Below are positions 51,244 through 59,301 of a DNA stretch of 64,000 nucleotides, piece after piece. Position numbers and translations under genes: made by a program. Origin of the DNA: Acidimicrobiales bacterium (GTDB lineage Bacteria; Actinomycetota; Acidimicrobiia; Acidimicrobiales; SHLQ01); the NCBI GenBank assembly GCA_020629635.1, contig JAHDCX010000004.1, positions 241,528 to 305,527 of the forward strand. Reading direction: 5' to 3'. Under the pieces are notes generated by a model that had not been told where the DNA came from, did no database searches, and saw only the letters and a list, made by a program, of their open reading frames with translations. Position 1 is the first letter of the stretch, and each line of letters begins with the position of its first letter.

Positions 51244-52626
51244 ATGATCTTCGAACAGCACTACCTCGATTGCCTGTCTCAGGCGTCGTATCTCATCGGC
51301 GATGAGCGGACAGGGCGAGCGGTCGTGGTCGACCCGCGTCGAGACGTGTCGGTGTATCTCGACGCGGCGGCAGAACACGGGTTGGCGATCGAGCTCGTCC
51401 TCGAGACGCACTTTCACGCCGACTTTCTCTCCGGGCATCTCGAGCTGGCCGAGGCGGCTGGGGCCGAGATCGCGTATGGCGACAAGGCGGAGACCGAGTT
51501 CGAGTCCCGCAAACTTCTCGATGGCGAACACATCGAGCTCGGCGATGTCCTGCTCGAAATTCGCCACACCCCCGGCCACACCCCCGAATCGATCAGCATT
51601 GTCGTGTGGGCGCACCACGACGACGACGTCCCGCACGCCGTGCTCACCGGCGACACGATGTTCATCGGTGACGTCGGACGTCCGGACCTCCTGTCGTCCA
51701 AGGGCGTAACGGCGGAGCAACTGGCGGGAATGCTCTATGACTCCCTCCACCAGCAGCTTCTCAGCCTCCCCGATGAGACACGGGTGTACCCCGCACACGG
51801 TGCGGGGTCGGCCTGCGGCAAGAACCTTTCGAGCGACACCTGGTCAACGATCGGGGTGCAACGCGCCACCAACTACGCCCTCCAGCCGATGTCGAAAGAA
51901 GAGTTCGTCACCGTCGTCACGGCCGGCCAGACGGCACCGCCCGCCTACTTCGCCTATGACGCAGGACTGAACCGTGAGCTCCGGGCGTTGCTCGACGAGG
52001 CAACGCCACCGCGGGAGATGACGATCGACGACATCGTTGCGGCGCAGGCGATGGGCGTGGTCGTGCTCGACACACGCGGGCCGGTCGAGTTTGCGCACGG
52101 CCATGTTCGGGGTTCGCTCAACATCGGGATGGCCGGTCGGTACGCCGAGTTCGCGGGCGGAATGATCACCCCCGATCGCGAGATCATCGTCGTCGCCGAC
52201 GACGGTCGGGCGCTGGAGGCGAAGAATCGACTCGCCCGAATCGGTTTCGATCGGGTGATCGGTGCGCTGTCCTCTCCGGCAGCATCGCTGGCGGCTCGTC
52301 CCGATGTCGTCGCCTACAGCCAACGTGTCGACGTGGACCAGCTGCGAGAGGCGATCGAGTCAGTTGACGACCTCCAACTCGTCGACGTTCGTCAGCCCGG
52401 GGAGACCGAGCAGGGCGTGATCGACGGCGCCGTGCTCATTCCGCTCACACAGCTCACCGCTCGTTGCCACGAACTCGACCCAGAACGTCCCACAATCGTC
52501 TACTGCGCAGGAGGGTTCCGGTCGTCGATCGCCGCAAGCCATCTTGCCGGCGAAGGTTTTGTCAACGTCTCCGACCTGCTCGGCGGCTGGGGCTCATGGG
52601 CTGCCGGGCAGATGGAGCTCGCCTGA
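51244..52626 (+). CDS. Persulfide dioxygenase-rhodanese fusion (metallo-beta-lactamase fold plus two rhodanese domains)
   Basis: A 460-residue protein for sulfide detoxification. Residues 1-240 form an ETHE1-like MBL domain: THFHADFLSGH (His56, His58, Asp60), HTPGHTPES, LTGDTMFIGDVGRPDL and YPAHGAGS; it oxidises glutathione or bacillithiol-type persulfides to sulfite. Two rhodanese modules follow (about 265-355 and 365-455). Only the second has the active cysteine (Cys421 in YCAGGFRS); the first has VADDG in its place and is probably structural. It is preceded by a strong palindromic operator, so expression is likely inducible, perhaps by sulfide or persulfide. Confidence 0.9.
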   Translation: MIFEQHYLDCLSQASYLIGDERTGRAVVVDPRRDVSVYLDAAAEHGLAIELVLETHFHADFLSGHLELAEAAGAEIAYGDKAETEFESRKLLDGEHIELGDVLLEIRHTPGHTPESISIVVWAHHDDDVPHAVLTGDTMFIGDVGRPDLLSSKGVTAEQLAGMLYDSLHQQLLSLPDETRVYPAHGAGSACGKNLSSDTWSTIGVQRATNYALQPMSKEEFVTVVTAGQTAPPAYFAYDAGLNRELRALLDEATPPREMTIDDIVAAQAMGVVVLDTRGPVEFAHGHVRGSLNIGMAGRYAEFAGGMITPDREIIVVADDGRALEAKNRLARIGFDRVIGALSSPAASLAARPDVVAYSQRVDVDQLREAIESVDDLQLVDVRQPGETEQGVIDGAVLIPLTQLTARCHELDPERPTIVYCAGGFRSSIAASHLAGEGFVNVSDLLGGWGSWAAGQMELA

Positions 52627-52782
52627 GCGGCTGCCTCTATCTGCAGAAGTTGAGGATCAGACTTTCATTGGCTTGCCGACTTGAGATGTGGAGAAACACT
52701 TCCGCCGTGGTGCCGCATCGTCCGCTCAGTGAGACAATTTGGTCACACCGATGGCTGCGTCAATCTGTTCGGACTTCCCGGT

Positions 52783-54140
52783 TCACCCGACGCGTTCAAT
52801 CGGACGGTGTGCGGGGACATCGACGTGGGTCAGCACGGCCGACGGGGTCTCCACCGGGCGTTGCTCGCCAGGCACAACGCGGAACTGGTCGACGTCGAAC
52901 CAGCCTCCGTTGACCACTGTCCAGCGGAGGGTCCGAACCTCGACGTCTGAGGGAGCGATGTCGACTGGTATCGACACGACGGCGAACTCATTCCATCCAC
53001 CGGTCCAGGGAACGTGCTCGGCGCGGCCGACCTCGACACCGTCGACGGTGACCGCAATCCCGCCGGGTGCTCGATTGGACCCCGACGAGTACCGGATTTC
53101 GTCGAAAGCGTTGCTCTTGTTGGTGATGTTGGCGGGTTCTTCGGCTCGGAAGGTGGAGCTGCTCTCGCGGACGCGGTTGGTGTCGAAGAACGAGACGTTG
53201 TACCCGCCGGTGTCGAACGCCTCGGCGGGCACCCACGCCGTTGCCGCCCTCGGTGTTCCGCCGTAGGCGAGTGACGGCACGGCGGTCGTGGTCGGGGCGG
53301 TGGTGGTCGTCGTCGAGGTGGACGTTGTTGTCGCGGTGTCGGTGGTCGAGGTGACGGCGATGCTCGTCGATGTTGTGGACCCGGTGAGCGCTTGCTCGTC
53401 ATCGTGTCGTACGCATCGGCAACCGCCACGATGCGGCCGGCCAGCGAAATGTCGTGCTGCGACAAGGCCAGCGGATACCCGGATCCATCAAACTTGCAAT
53501 GGTGTTGACTGGCGGCGAATCGCCAGTCGCCGAGCCAACCCGACAGTGGTTCGAGGTAGGGCTCGCTTGCCGCGGGGTGCCGGCGGATGATCTGCCATTC
53601 GTCGTCGTTGGGGGCCGCCGGCTTGTTCAAGACCGTGCCTGGCACATCGAGCTTTCCGATGTCGTGCAAGAGTGCCGCCCACTGCAGCCGTTCGAGGTCG
53701 CCTTCGGGCAGACCCAGGTTGAGAAGCAGCTGGGCTTTCGAGACCTCGGCGGTGTCCTCGTCGGTGATCTCGCGTTCGAGCTGGCGGGCGGATGGACGGC
53801 GTAGGGCTGCCCTGAACCGGCTTGGCGTCTCGTCCGGGAAGGCCAGGTTGAGGCGCAACAGTGACACGAGTGGGAGCAGGCGGCTGATTGTTCGGTCGGT
53901 GCCGAAGACGACGATCGTCGAGATGAGCGCAACGATGATCCACCAGAGGATCCGGGGCAGTCCGAGGGTCTCGTGTTCGAACCATCGTGCGGCGCTGTAG
54001 GACACGGCGATGCCGAGCGAGACCGGCGCCAGGAGAATGAAGGCTCGCAGGAGTGCGGCGGTCTTGCGCCGCGCCTGCCATCGATGCTCGGAGGGTGTCG
54101 ACGATCGCCGCTTGCGCGCGTCGACAGGATTTGCGTGCAC
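52783..54140 (-). pseudogene. Decayed HD-GYP / carbohydrate-binding protein, frameshifted and internally deleted paralogue of the gene at 60790
   Basis: The N-terminal part (54140 down to about 53390) shares its membrane segment, RRPSARQLER and LLHDIGKLDVP with the intact protein at 60790-62844. About 31 residues are missing, including the first metal histidine (GHSERVR in the intact copy), and the HD domain stops at AYDTMTSKR. A frame change near 53385-53393 then leads into a Thr-rich linker and a C-terminal carbohydrate-binding-like domain (53280 to 52783) with FDVDQFRVV, matching FDLDQFRFV of the intact copy. The C-terminus is extended. Two ORFs remain open, so fragments could still be made. 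Confidence 0.75.
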
Positions 54141-54184
54141 GGAGTGGTTTTCGACAGACCCGGAGCCCTAACGCTTGTCTTGTA

Positions 54185-55051
54185 TCAGGGCGACAACGTT
54201 CCGGTCGCCTGCATCGTGATGGCACCATCGGAGCGCCGGGTCCACAGCTCGAAGCTGTCCGGGCCGGTCCTGGTGCCGTGGATCGAGTACGGCGCCTGGT
54301 CGGTCATCGGAGCGACCCCGCGAAAGGCGAACGACTCGATCGGTCGACCGGTCTCGTCCGTCACGAGATCGGCCAGCTGGGTGGCGAGGAGCGGGCCGTG
54401 CACGACCAGACCGTCGTATCCCTCCACGTCGCGGGCGTAGCCGCGGTCGTAGTGGATGCGGTGGGCATTGAAGGTGAGTGCCGAATACCGGAACAGCAAT
54501 GCGGCTTCGGGGACGACCGTGCGGCTCCAGTCCGATTCGTCAGGGGCGGGGTTGATCGGCGGTGGCTCAGCAGCCGGGTCGGGGTCGTCTCGGTAGACGA
54601 TGTTCTGCCGTTCTCGGATCGCCACGACCTCGTTCACCCGATGCTCGTGCTCGACCGTGACGAAGCAGAGCTTCCCGGTCCGGCCGTCCTTGAAGGCGAT
54701 GTCGCGGATCGTTGAGGTCTTCTCGATCTCGTCGCCGATCCGGATTGCCGCCTCGAACGCGATCTCACTACTGGCCCACATGCGGCGGGGGAGCGCGACC
54801 GGCGGCCAGAAGCCGCCGCGCCGGGGATGGCCGTCGGCGCCGAGCTCCGACGTCGGGACCGACCCCACATGCGTCTGGAAGTGACGGAGCGCCGGCATCG
54901 GGTCGCCGATGCGGAGTCCGGCGGGACGATCGAGGGTGTGCTCGATTGCATCCGCACGCTCAGGGGTGAGCGCGTCGACCCGCGTCTCGGTGCGGCCGAT
55001 CCAGCGACGCAAGACCTCCGGGTCGTTGGTCGCTTCGATGTCGGGAGTCAC
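54185..55051 (-). CDS. MaoC-like dehydratase (N-terminal MaoC_dehydrat_N plus hotdog domain; mesaconyl-C4-CoA hydratase-like)
   Basis: A 288-residue double-hotdog acyl-CoA hydratase. The C-terminal half has FNAHRIHYDRGYA, the R-hydratase motif, with HGPLLATQLADL after it. The N-terminal half (about 55-160) looks like the inactive partner fold. Similar proteins hydrate mesaconyl-C4-CoA or 3-hydroxyacyl thioesters. GTG start. It lies 12 nt downstream of the choline sulfatase stop, so it may be cotranscribed with it. Confidence 0.78.
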   Translation of the reverse strand: MTPDIEATNDPEVLRRWIGRTETRVDALTPERADAIEHTLDRPAGLRIGDPMPALRHFQTHVGSVPTSELGADGHPRRGGFWPPVALPRRMWASSEIAFEAAIRIGDEIEKTSTIRDIAFKDGRTGKLCFVTVEHEHRVNEVVAIRERQNIVYRDDPDPAAEPPPINPAPDESDWSRTVVPEAALLFRYSALTFNAHRIHYDRGYARDVEGYDGLVVHGPLLATQLADLVTDETGRPIESFAFRGVAPMTDQAPYSIHGTRTGPDSFELWTRRSDGAITMQATGTLSP

Positions 55052-55063
55052 GACACGATCATC

Positions 55064-56581
55064 TCAGAGTCGCGGCCACCTGCTCCGCGGCCCGGCGTCC
55101 TCCCAGTCCATGTGGTTGCGGACGTAGATGTTGGCGACATCGCGGGGCGGGTCCCAGTCCCAGCTCGTGATTGGTCCGACGTCCATTGCCGCATGCAGCG
55201 CATGGCGCATCCGCTGCGACGCGATCACGCGGCTGCGAATCGCTTCGGAGTCCCACCGCTTGGCGACTTCGCTGGCAAAGTCCGCGACGAGCTGTGCATG
55301 CGCCGGGTCGTCGGCGAGGTTCGTTCGCTCGCCGGGGTCGGCATCGACGTCGAAGAGCAGCGGCGGGTCCGAGTCGCAGTGGATGTACTTGTACTGGCTG
55401 CGCCGGATCATGAACATCGGATGCGACAGCATCTCGCCGGTGTACTCACCGAACGTCTCGTCGACGTCAGCAGCGCCTCCCGAAGCGGCCTCCCACAGGC
55501 TGCTGCCGGCAAGCTCGACACCGAGTTCGGGGTGTTCGCCTCCATCACAGGCGATGTCGAGCAGCGTCGGGAAGAGATCGAGGTGGCTGTTCACCTCGCC
55601 GACCGTGCGTCCCTCGGCAACGCCGGGGCCTGCCATCACGAACGGGACCCGAGCGGAGCGCTCGTGGAACGACATCTTGAACCACGTCCCGCGGTCGCCG
55701 AGCATGTCGCCGTGGTCGCTCGTGAAGATGATGATCGTGTTGTCGAGCTGATCGGTCTCCTCCAGCGTGCGGACGAGCTCGCCAAGCTGATGGTCCACGA
55801 AGCTCGTGTTGGCGTAGTAGCCGTGACGGGAGTTGCGGGCCTGGTCTTCGGTCCACCCGACCGATTCGGCGTTGATGGCCGCTCGGATGCGGCGCGTGTG
55901 CGGGTCGAGTACGGCGTCGTCGGGCTCATCGGGGAGGTCGATCTCGTCAGGTGAGTAGCGGTCCCACCATTCGGGGCGAGCCACATAGGGGTCGTGCGGG
56001 TGGATGAAGCTCGTACACAAGAAGAAGGGCCTCTCATCGGCGTCACGGGCGAAGTCGAAGAGACGCCGACGAGCAGCGAACCCGACCTCGTCGTCGTATT
56101 CGATCTGGTACGTGATCGCCGCGTGTCCGGCCTCTTGGAGGGTGTCCATGCCGTGGTACCACTTGTCGATGCGGACGTCGTGTTCGTCCCAGTTGGGAGT
56201 CCAGGCGAAGTCGGCCGGGTAGATGTCGGTGGTGAGCCGTTCCTCGAACCCGTGGAGTTGGTCGGGTCCGACGAAGTGCATCTTGCCGGACAGCGACGTC
56301 CGGTACCCCGCCATCCGGAGGGCGTGGGCGAAGGTGGGAATGCTCGCCGCGAACTCCGCAGCGTTGTCCCAGGCGTCGATCTCGGAGATCGGCCGCCCGG
56401 CGAGCATCGCGAACCGCGACGGTGCACAGAGCGGACTGTGGCAGTACGTCGCATCGAACCGGGCGCCGCGCTCGGCGAGGGCGTCGAGGTGCGGCGTCTG
56501 CACGACCGGGTGTCCGTAGGTGCCGGTGAAGTGCGGCGCCAGCTGGTCCGCCATGACGAAGAGAATGTTGGGCGTTGCCAT
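55064..56581 (-). CDS. betC: Choline-sulfatase-like sulfatase
   Basis: A 505-residue sulfatase. The formylglycine cysteine is Cys52 in CAPSR, with FVMADQL (metal Asp11) at the N-terminus and FTSDHGDMLGDRG later. The C-terminal region (YKYIHCDSDPPLLFDV, SQRMRHALHAAM, YVRNHMDWED) is the choline-sulfatase type. It would cleave choline-O-sulfate to choline and sulfate, providing sulfur and an osmolyte precursor. Cys-type maturation needs a formylglycine-generating enzyme, not seen here. The start at 56581 follows TACTCT by 6 nt (leaderless). No signal peptide. Confidence 0.87.
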   Translation of the reverse strand: MATPNILFVMADQLAPHFTGTYGHPVVQTPHLDALAERGARFDATYCHSPLCAPSRFAMLAGRPISEIDAWDNAAEFAASIPTFAHALRMAGYRTSLSGKMHFVGPDQLHGFEERLTTDIYPADFAWTPNWDEHDVRIDKWYHGMDTLQEAGHAAITYQIEYDDEVGFAARRRLFDFARDADERPFFLCTSFIHPHDPYVARPEWWDRYSPDEIDLPDEPDDAVLDPHTRRIRAAINAESVGWTEDQARNSRHGYYANTSFVDHQLGELVRTLEETDQLDNTIIIFTSDHGDMLGDRGTWFKMSFHERSARVPFVMAGPGVAEGRTVGEVNSHLDLFPTLLDIACDGGEHPELGVELAGSSLWEAASGGAADVDETFGEYTGEMLSHPMFMIRRSQYKYIHCDSDPPLLFDVDADPGERTNLADDPAHAQLVADFASEVAKRWDSEAIRSRVIASQRMRHALHAAMDVGPITSWDWDPPRDVANIYVRNHMDWEDAGPRSRWPRL

Positions 56582-56587
56582 CGCCCG

Positions 56588-56593
56588 AGAGTA
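56588..56593 (-). promoter_or_regulatory. -10 box of a leaderless transcript (choline sulfatase)
   Basis: TACTCT on the minus strand, 6 nt before the ATG at 56581. Confidence 0.5.
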
Positions 56594-56726
56594 TGGAGGG
56601 CGAAGTGTGACGATGGCCACTCCGTGACCTACGCTCGGTGCACCTCGAGTCTCGGCAGGCAGCGAGGTTAATAGGTGTGTGCCATCACATTCACGATCAC
56701 CACAGGTGACATCGACGGGGGTTTCG

Positions 56727-57941
56727 ATGACCGGCACACTCGACTTCGGGTACTTCCTGAACCACAACAACTGGGGCAACACCAAGCCGTTCCACCAGGT
56801 CGCCGAGGAAGGGCGCGAGATCGCCCGACACTGCGACACGCACGGCTGGGACTCGATCTGGACGACCGAACACCACTTCGGCCATGAAGGTCTCGAGGTC
56901 TGCCCGAACCCAATCCTCATGGCGACCGACCTCGCCGCCCACACCGAGCGCATCCGGATCGGACAGGCCGCCAACATCATCACGTTCCGTCACCCGCTGC
57001 AGGTGGCGGAGGACCTCGCCATGCTCGACCACCTGAGCGGTGGACGACTCGAGGTCGGCGTCGGCCGCGGCCTCTACCCGCGCGAGTCGGTCAACATGAA
57101 TCCGACGGCAGACGTCCGCAACGCCGACGTCAACCGCGCGCTGTTCGCCGAAACGCTCGACATCATCCGCACCGCATGGGCTGAGGAGTTCTTCTCCTAC
57201 GACGGTGAGTTCTACACGTTCCCGATGCCGGGGCTCACCTTCCCGCACGCGATGAGCCCGCCACTGCCGCAGAACACCGATCCGGAGACCGGAGAGATCA
57301 CGGCGCTTTCGCTCGTGCCACGGCCGTTGCAGCAACCGCACCCACCGCTGTGGCAGGTCGTCGACACCGAACCCTCGATCCGGGGGTCGGCGGCGTCCGG
57401 GCTCAATGCGATGTTCTGGATCCCGCCCACCGACGCTCTCGTCCCCCGATTCGAGATGTACCGCGACGCCGCGTCCGAAGCGCAGGGGCGGGACGTCCCG
57501 CTCGGCGAAGGCTGCGCCGTGCTGCGCGACCTGTTCGTCACCGACACCATGGCCGAAGCCGAACGCCTCGCCGGCGACGGCATCGTCCGCTACCTCGAGT
57601 GGGTCTGCCACTTCCGGGGTCTCGGCAACCATCGCTTCCCGGGCGAAGAACTCCCGGCCACCGACAACAAACTCGACCTGCTCAGCTACGACTTCCTCCA
57701 CCCCCGCAACCTGCTGTTCGGCACGCCCGAGTTCATCATCGAGAAGATCGAAGAGATGCAGGACAAGCTCGGTCTGCAGAAGCTGCTCGTCTGGTCCAGC
57801 TTCCCCGGCACCGACCACGCCGCCGCCATGAACAGCATCACTGGCTTCTCCGAAGCCGTGATGCCCTACTTTGCTGCGGGCTCGCAACAGGCTCGCGCCG
57901 CAGATTTGTCTGAGCGCCAGGAGGCCCCAAGTCATGTCTGA
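56727..57941 (+). CDS. LLM-class (luciferase-like) flavin-dependent monooxygenase
   Basis: A 404-residue TIM-barrel flavoenzyme: DSIWTTEHHFG (residues about 42-52), TERIRIGQAANIITFRHPLQVAEDLAMLDHLSGGRLEVGVGRG split over 70-112, and a C-terminal FGTPEFIIEKIEEM. It oxygenates a substrate using reduced flavin supplied by a separate reductase, not encoded here. It opens a four-gene operon (LLM, AA_synth, hydrolase, ALDH), overlapping the next gene by 8 nt. The start at 56727 follows a GGGGG element. The substrate is unknown; a ring-opening oxygenation is a reasonable guess from the neighbours. Confidence 0.87.
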   Translation: MTGTLDFGYFLNHNNWGNTKPFHQVAEEGREIARHCDTHGWDSIWTTEHHFGHEGLEVCPNPILMATDLAAHTERIRIGQAANIITFRHPLQVAEDLAMLDHLSGGRLEVGVGRGLYPRESVNMNPTADVRNADVNRALFAETLDIIRTAWAEEFFSYDGEFYTFPMPGLTFPHAMSPPLPQNTDPETGEITALSLVPRPLQQPHPPLWQVVDTEPSIRGSAASGLNAMFWIPPTDALVPRFEMYRDAASEAQGRDVPLGEGCAVLRDLFVTDTMAEAERLAGDGIVRYLEWVCHFRGLGNHRFPGEELPATDNKLDLLSYDFLHPRNLLFGTPEFIIEKIEEMQDKLGLQKLLVWSSFPGTDHAAAMNSITGFSEAVMPYFAAGSQQARAADLSERQEAPSHV

Positions 57942-58536
57942 TGCGTTGTTGATTCGGAAGGTGATCTCGCAGTCAGAGGAGATCCTGATTGAAGGCGGGA
58001 AGGCCGCCGACCCGCCGCTATACATGCATGCGGTCGCCGCCGTCATCGCCAACCCGTGGGCTGGGCAAGGATTCGTCGACGACCTTCGGCCCGTGATCCT
58101 CGACGTCGCACCACGGCTCGGTGAGGTCATCGTGCCGAGACTCGTTGCGCTCGCGGGAGGAGGCGAAGAGGTCGAAGCCTATGGCAAGGCGTCGATGGTC
58201 GGGCTCAACGGCGAGGTCGAACACGGCTCGGCGATTATCCACACGCTCCGCTTCGGGAACGTGTTCCGAGACGCCGTCGGCGGCACGTCGTACCTGTCGT
58301 TCACGAACACCCGGGGTGGGCCCGCCGCGACGGTGTCGATCCCGATGATGCACAAGTCCGACCCGGGGTTCCGCTCGCATTACCTGACGGCGGAGATGAC
58401 GATCAACGACGCTCCGGGACCCGACGAGATCGTGATTGCCCTCGGCGTATCGGTCGGCGGTCGTCCGCACCATCGGATCGGCAACCGGTACACCGACATG
58501 GAAGAGATGGGCATCACGCCACCTCAGGGAAGCTGA
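57934..58536 (+). CDS. Amino acid synthesis (AA_synth, PF06684-type) family protein
   Basis: A 200-residue protein with MSDALLIRKVISQSEEILIEGG at the start and GKASMVGLNGEVEHGSAIIHT in the middle, both characteristic of the AA_synth family, plus GGTSYLSFTNTRGGPAATVSIP. The biochemical role of the family is not established; members often lie next to LLM monooxygenases, as here. AGGAGG precedes the ATG at 57934. Overlaps the LLM gene by 8 nt and abuts the hydrolase gene. Confidence 0.8.
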   Translation: MSDALLIRKVISQSEEILIEGGKAADPPLYMHAVAAVIANPWAGQGFVDDLRPVILDVAPRLGEVIVPRLVALAGGGEEVEAYGKASMVGLNGEVEHGSAIIHTLRFGNVFRDAVGGTSYLSFTNTRGGPAATVSIPMMHKSDPGFRSHYLTAEMTINDAPGPDEIVIALGVSVGGRPHHRIGNRYTDMEEMGITPPQGS

Positions 58537-59301
58537 GTGCGTGTCGTCGACCACGGGACCGGAACCGGTCCGCCGCTCGTGCTCGTGCACGGCGTCGGGC
58601 TCGACCATCACTTGTGGGACCTCGTCATCCCGACGTTCCTCGACGACGGGTCTGGCCCCCGCGAGATCATCCGATACGACCTGCTCGGCCATGGCGACGA
58701 CCCGACGCCGCCGGCGACCGGCTTCGCAGACTTCGTCGCCCAACTCGTCGAGGTCGCCGAGCCGAGCTCGACGGTCGTCGGGTTGTCGCTCGGTGGAGCC
58801 ATCGTGCGCGGTGCGCTCGCCCGGCATCCCGGCCACTTCTGCCGCGCCGTCATCGCCAACACGGTGTACCTGCGCAGCGACGCCCAGCGCCGAGCGAACG
58901 CCGAACGGCTCGAACTCACCCGTGAGCGAGGCATGGCGCCGATCGCCGAGCTCGCCCTCGACCGGTGGTTCACCACCGAGTGGCAGACCGAACATCCCGA
59001 TCGGGTGGCCGCGATCCGAGACCGAATCTCGAACACCGATCTGGAGGGTTACCTGGCGGCGTACCGGATCTTCATCGACGGCGACCCTGATGAGGCCACC
59101 AACCTCGGGTTCATCACAGACCCCGTGCTCGTCGTGACCGGGGATCGAGACACCGGCTCGACGCCGGCGATGACCCACGCCATGGCCGCCGCGATCCCTG
59201 GCGCCCGATCCCACGTGATGGCCGATACCGGTCACCTCCCGCCGATCGAACATCCCGATGCGTTCGCCCGAACCGTTCTCGACTTCTTGGAGTCCTCATG
59301 A
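58537..59301 (+). CDS. Alpha/beta hydrolase
   Basis: A 254-residue hydrolase. The oxyanion region is LVHGVGLDHHLWD, the nucleophile lies in GLSLGG (about residue 88), the acid is in TGDRDTGST and the histidine in DTGHLPPIEHP. The overall form resembles meta-cleavage hydrolases and enol-lactonases (PcaD-like). The GTG start immediately follows the AA_synth stop. It probably cleaves a product of the LLM monooxygenase. Confidence 0.85.
   Translation: MRVVDHGTGTGPPLVLVHGVGLDHHLWDLVIPTFLDDGSGPREIIRYDLLGHGDDPTPPATGFADFVAQLVEVAEPSSTVVGLSLGGAIVRGALARHPGHFCRAVIANTVYLRSDAQRRANAERLELTRERGMAPIAELALDRWFTTEWQTEHPDRVAAIRDRISNTDLEGYLAAYRIFIDGDPDEATNLGFITDPVLVVTGDRDTGSTPAMTHAMAAAIPGARSHVMADTGHLPPIEHPDAFARTVLDFLESS

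Noticed and set aside
52627..52782. Possible small gene between the rhodanese fusion and the pseudogene
   Set aside because: No frame with a start, ribosome-binding site and plausible protein was found; I see nothing definite in this stretch.
52783..54140. Programmed frameshift producing a full-length HD-GYP/CBM protein
   Set aside because: No slippery heptamer or downstream structure is evident, and the copy also lacks the first metal histidine and the end of the HD domain, which points to decay.
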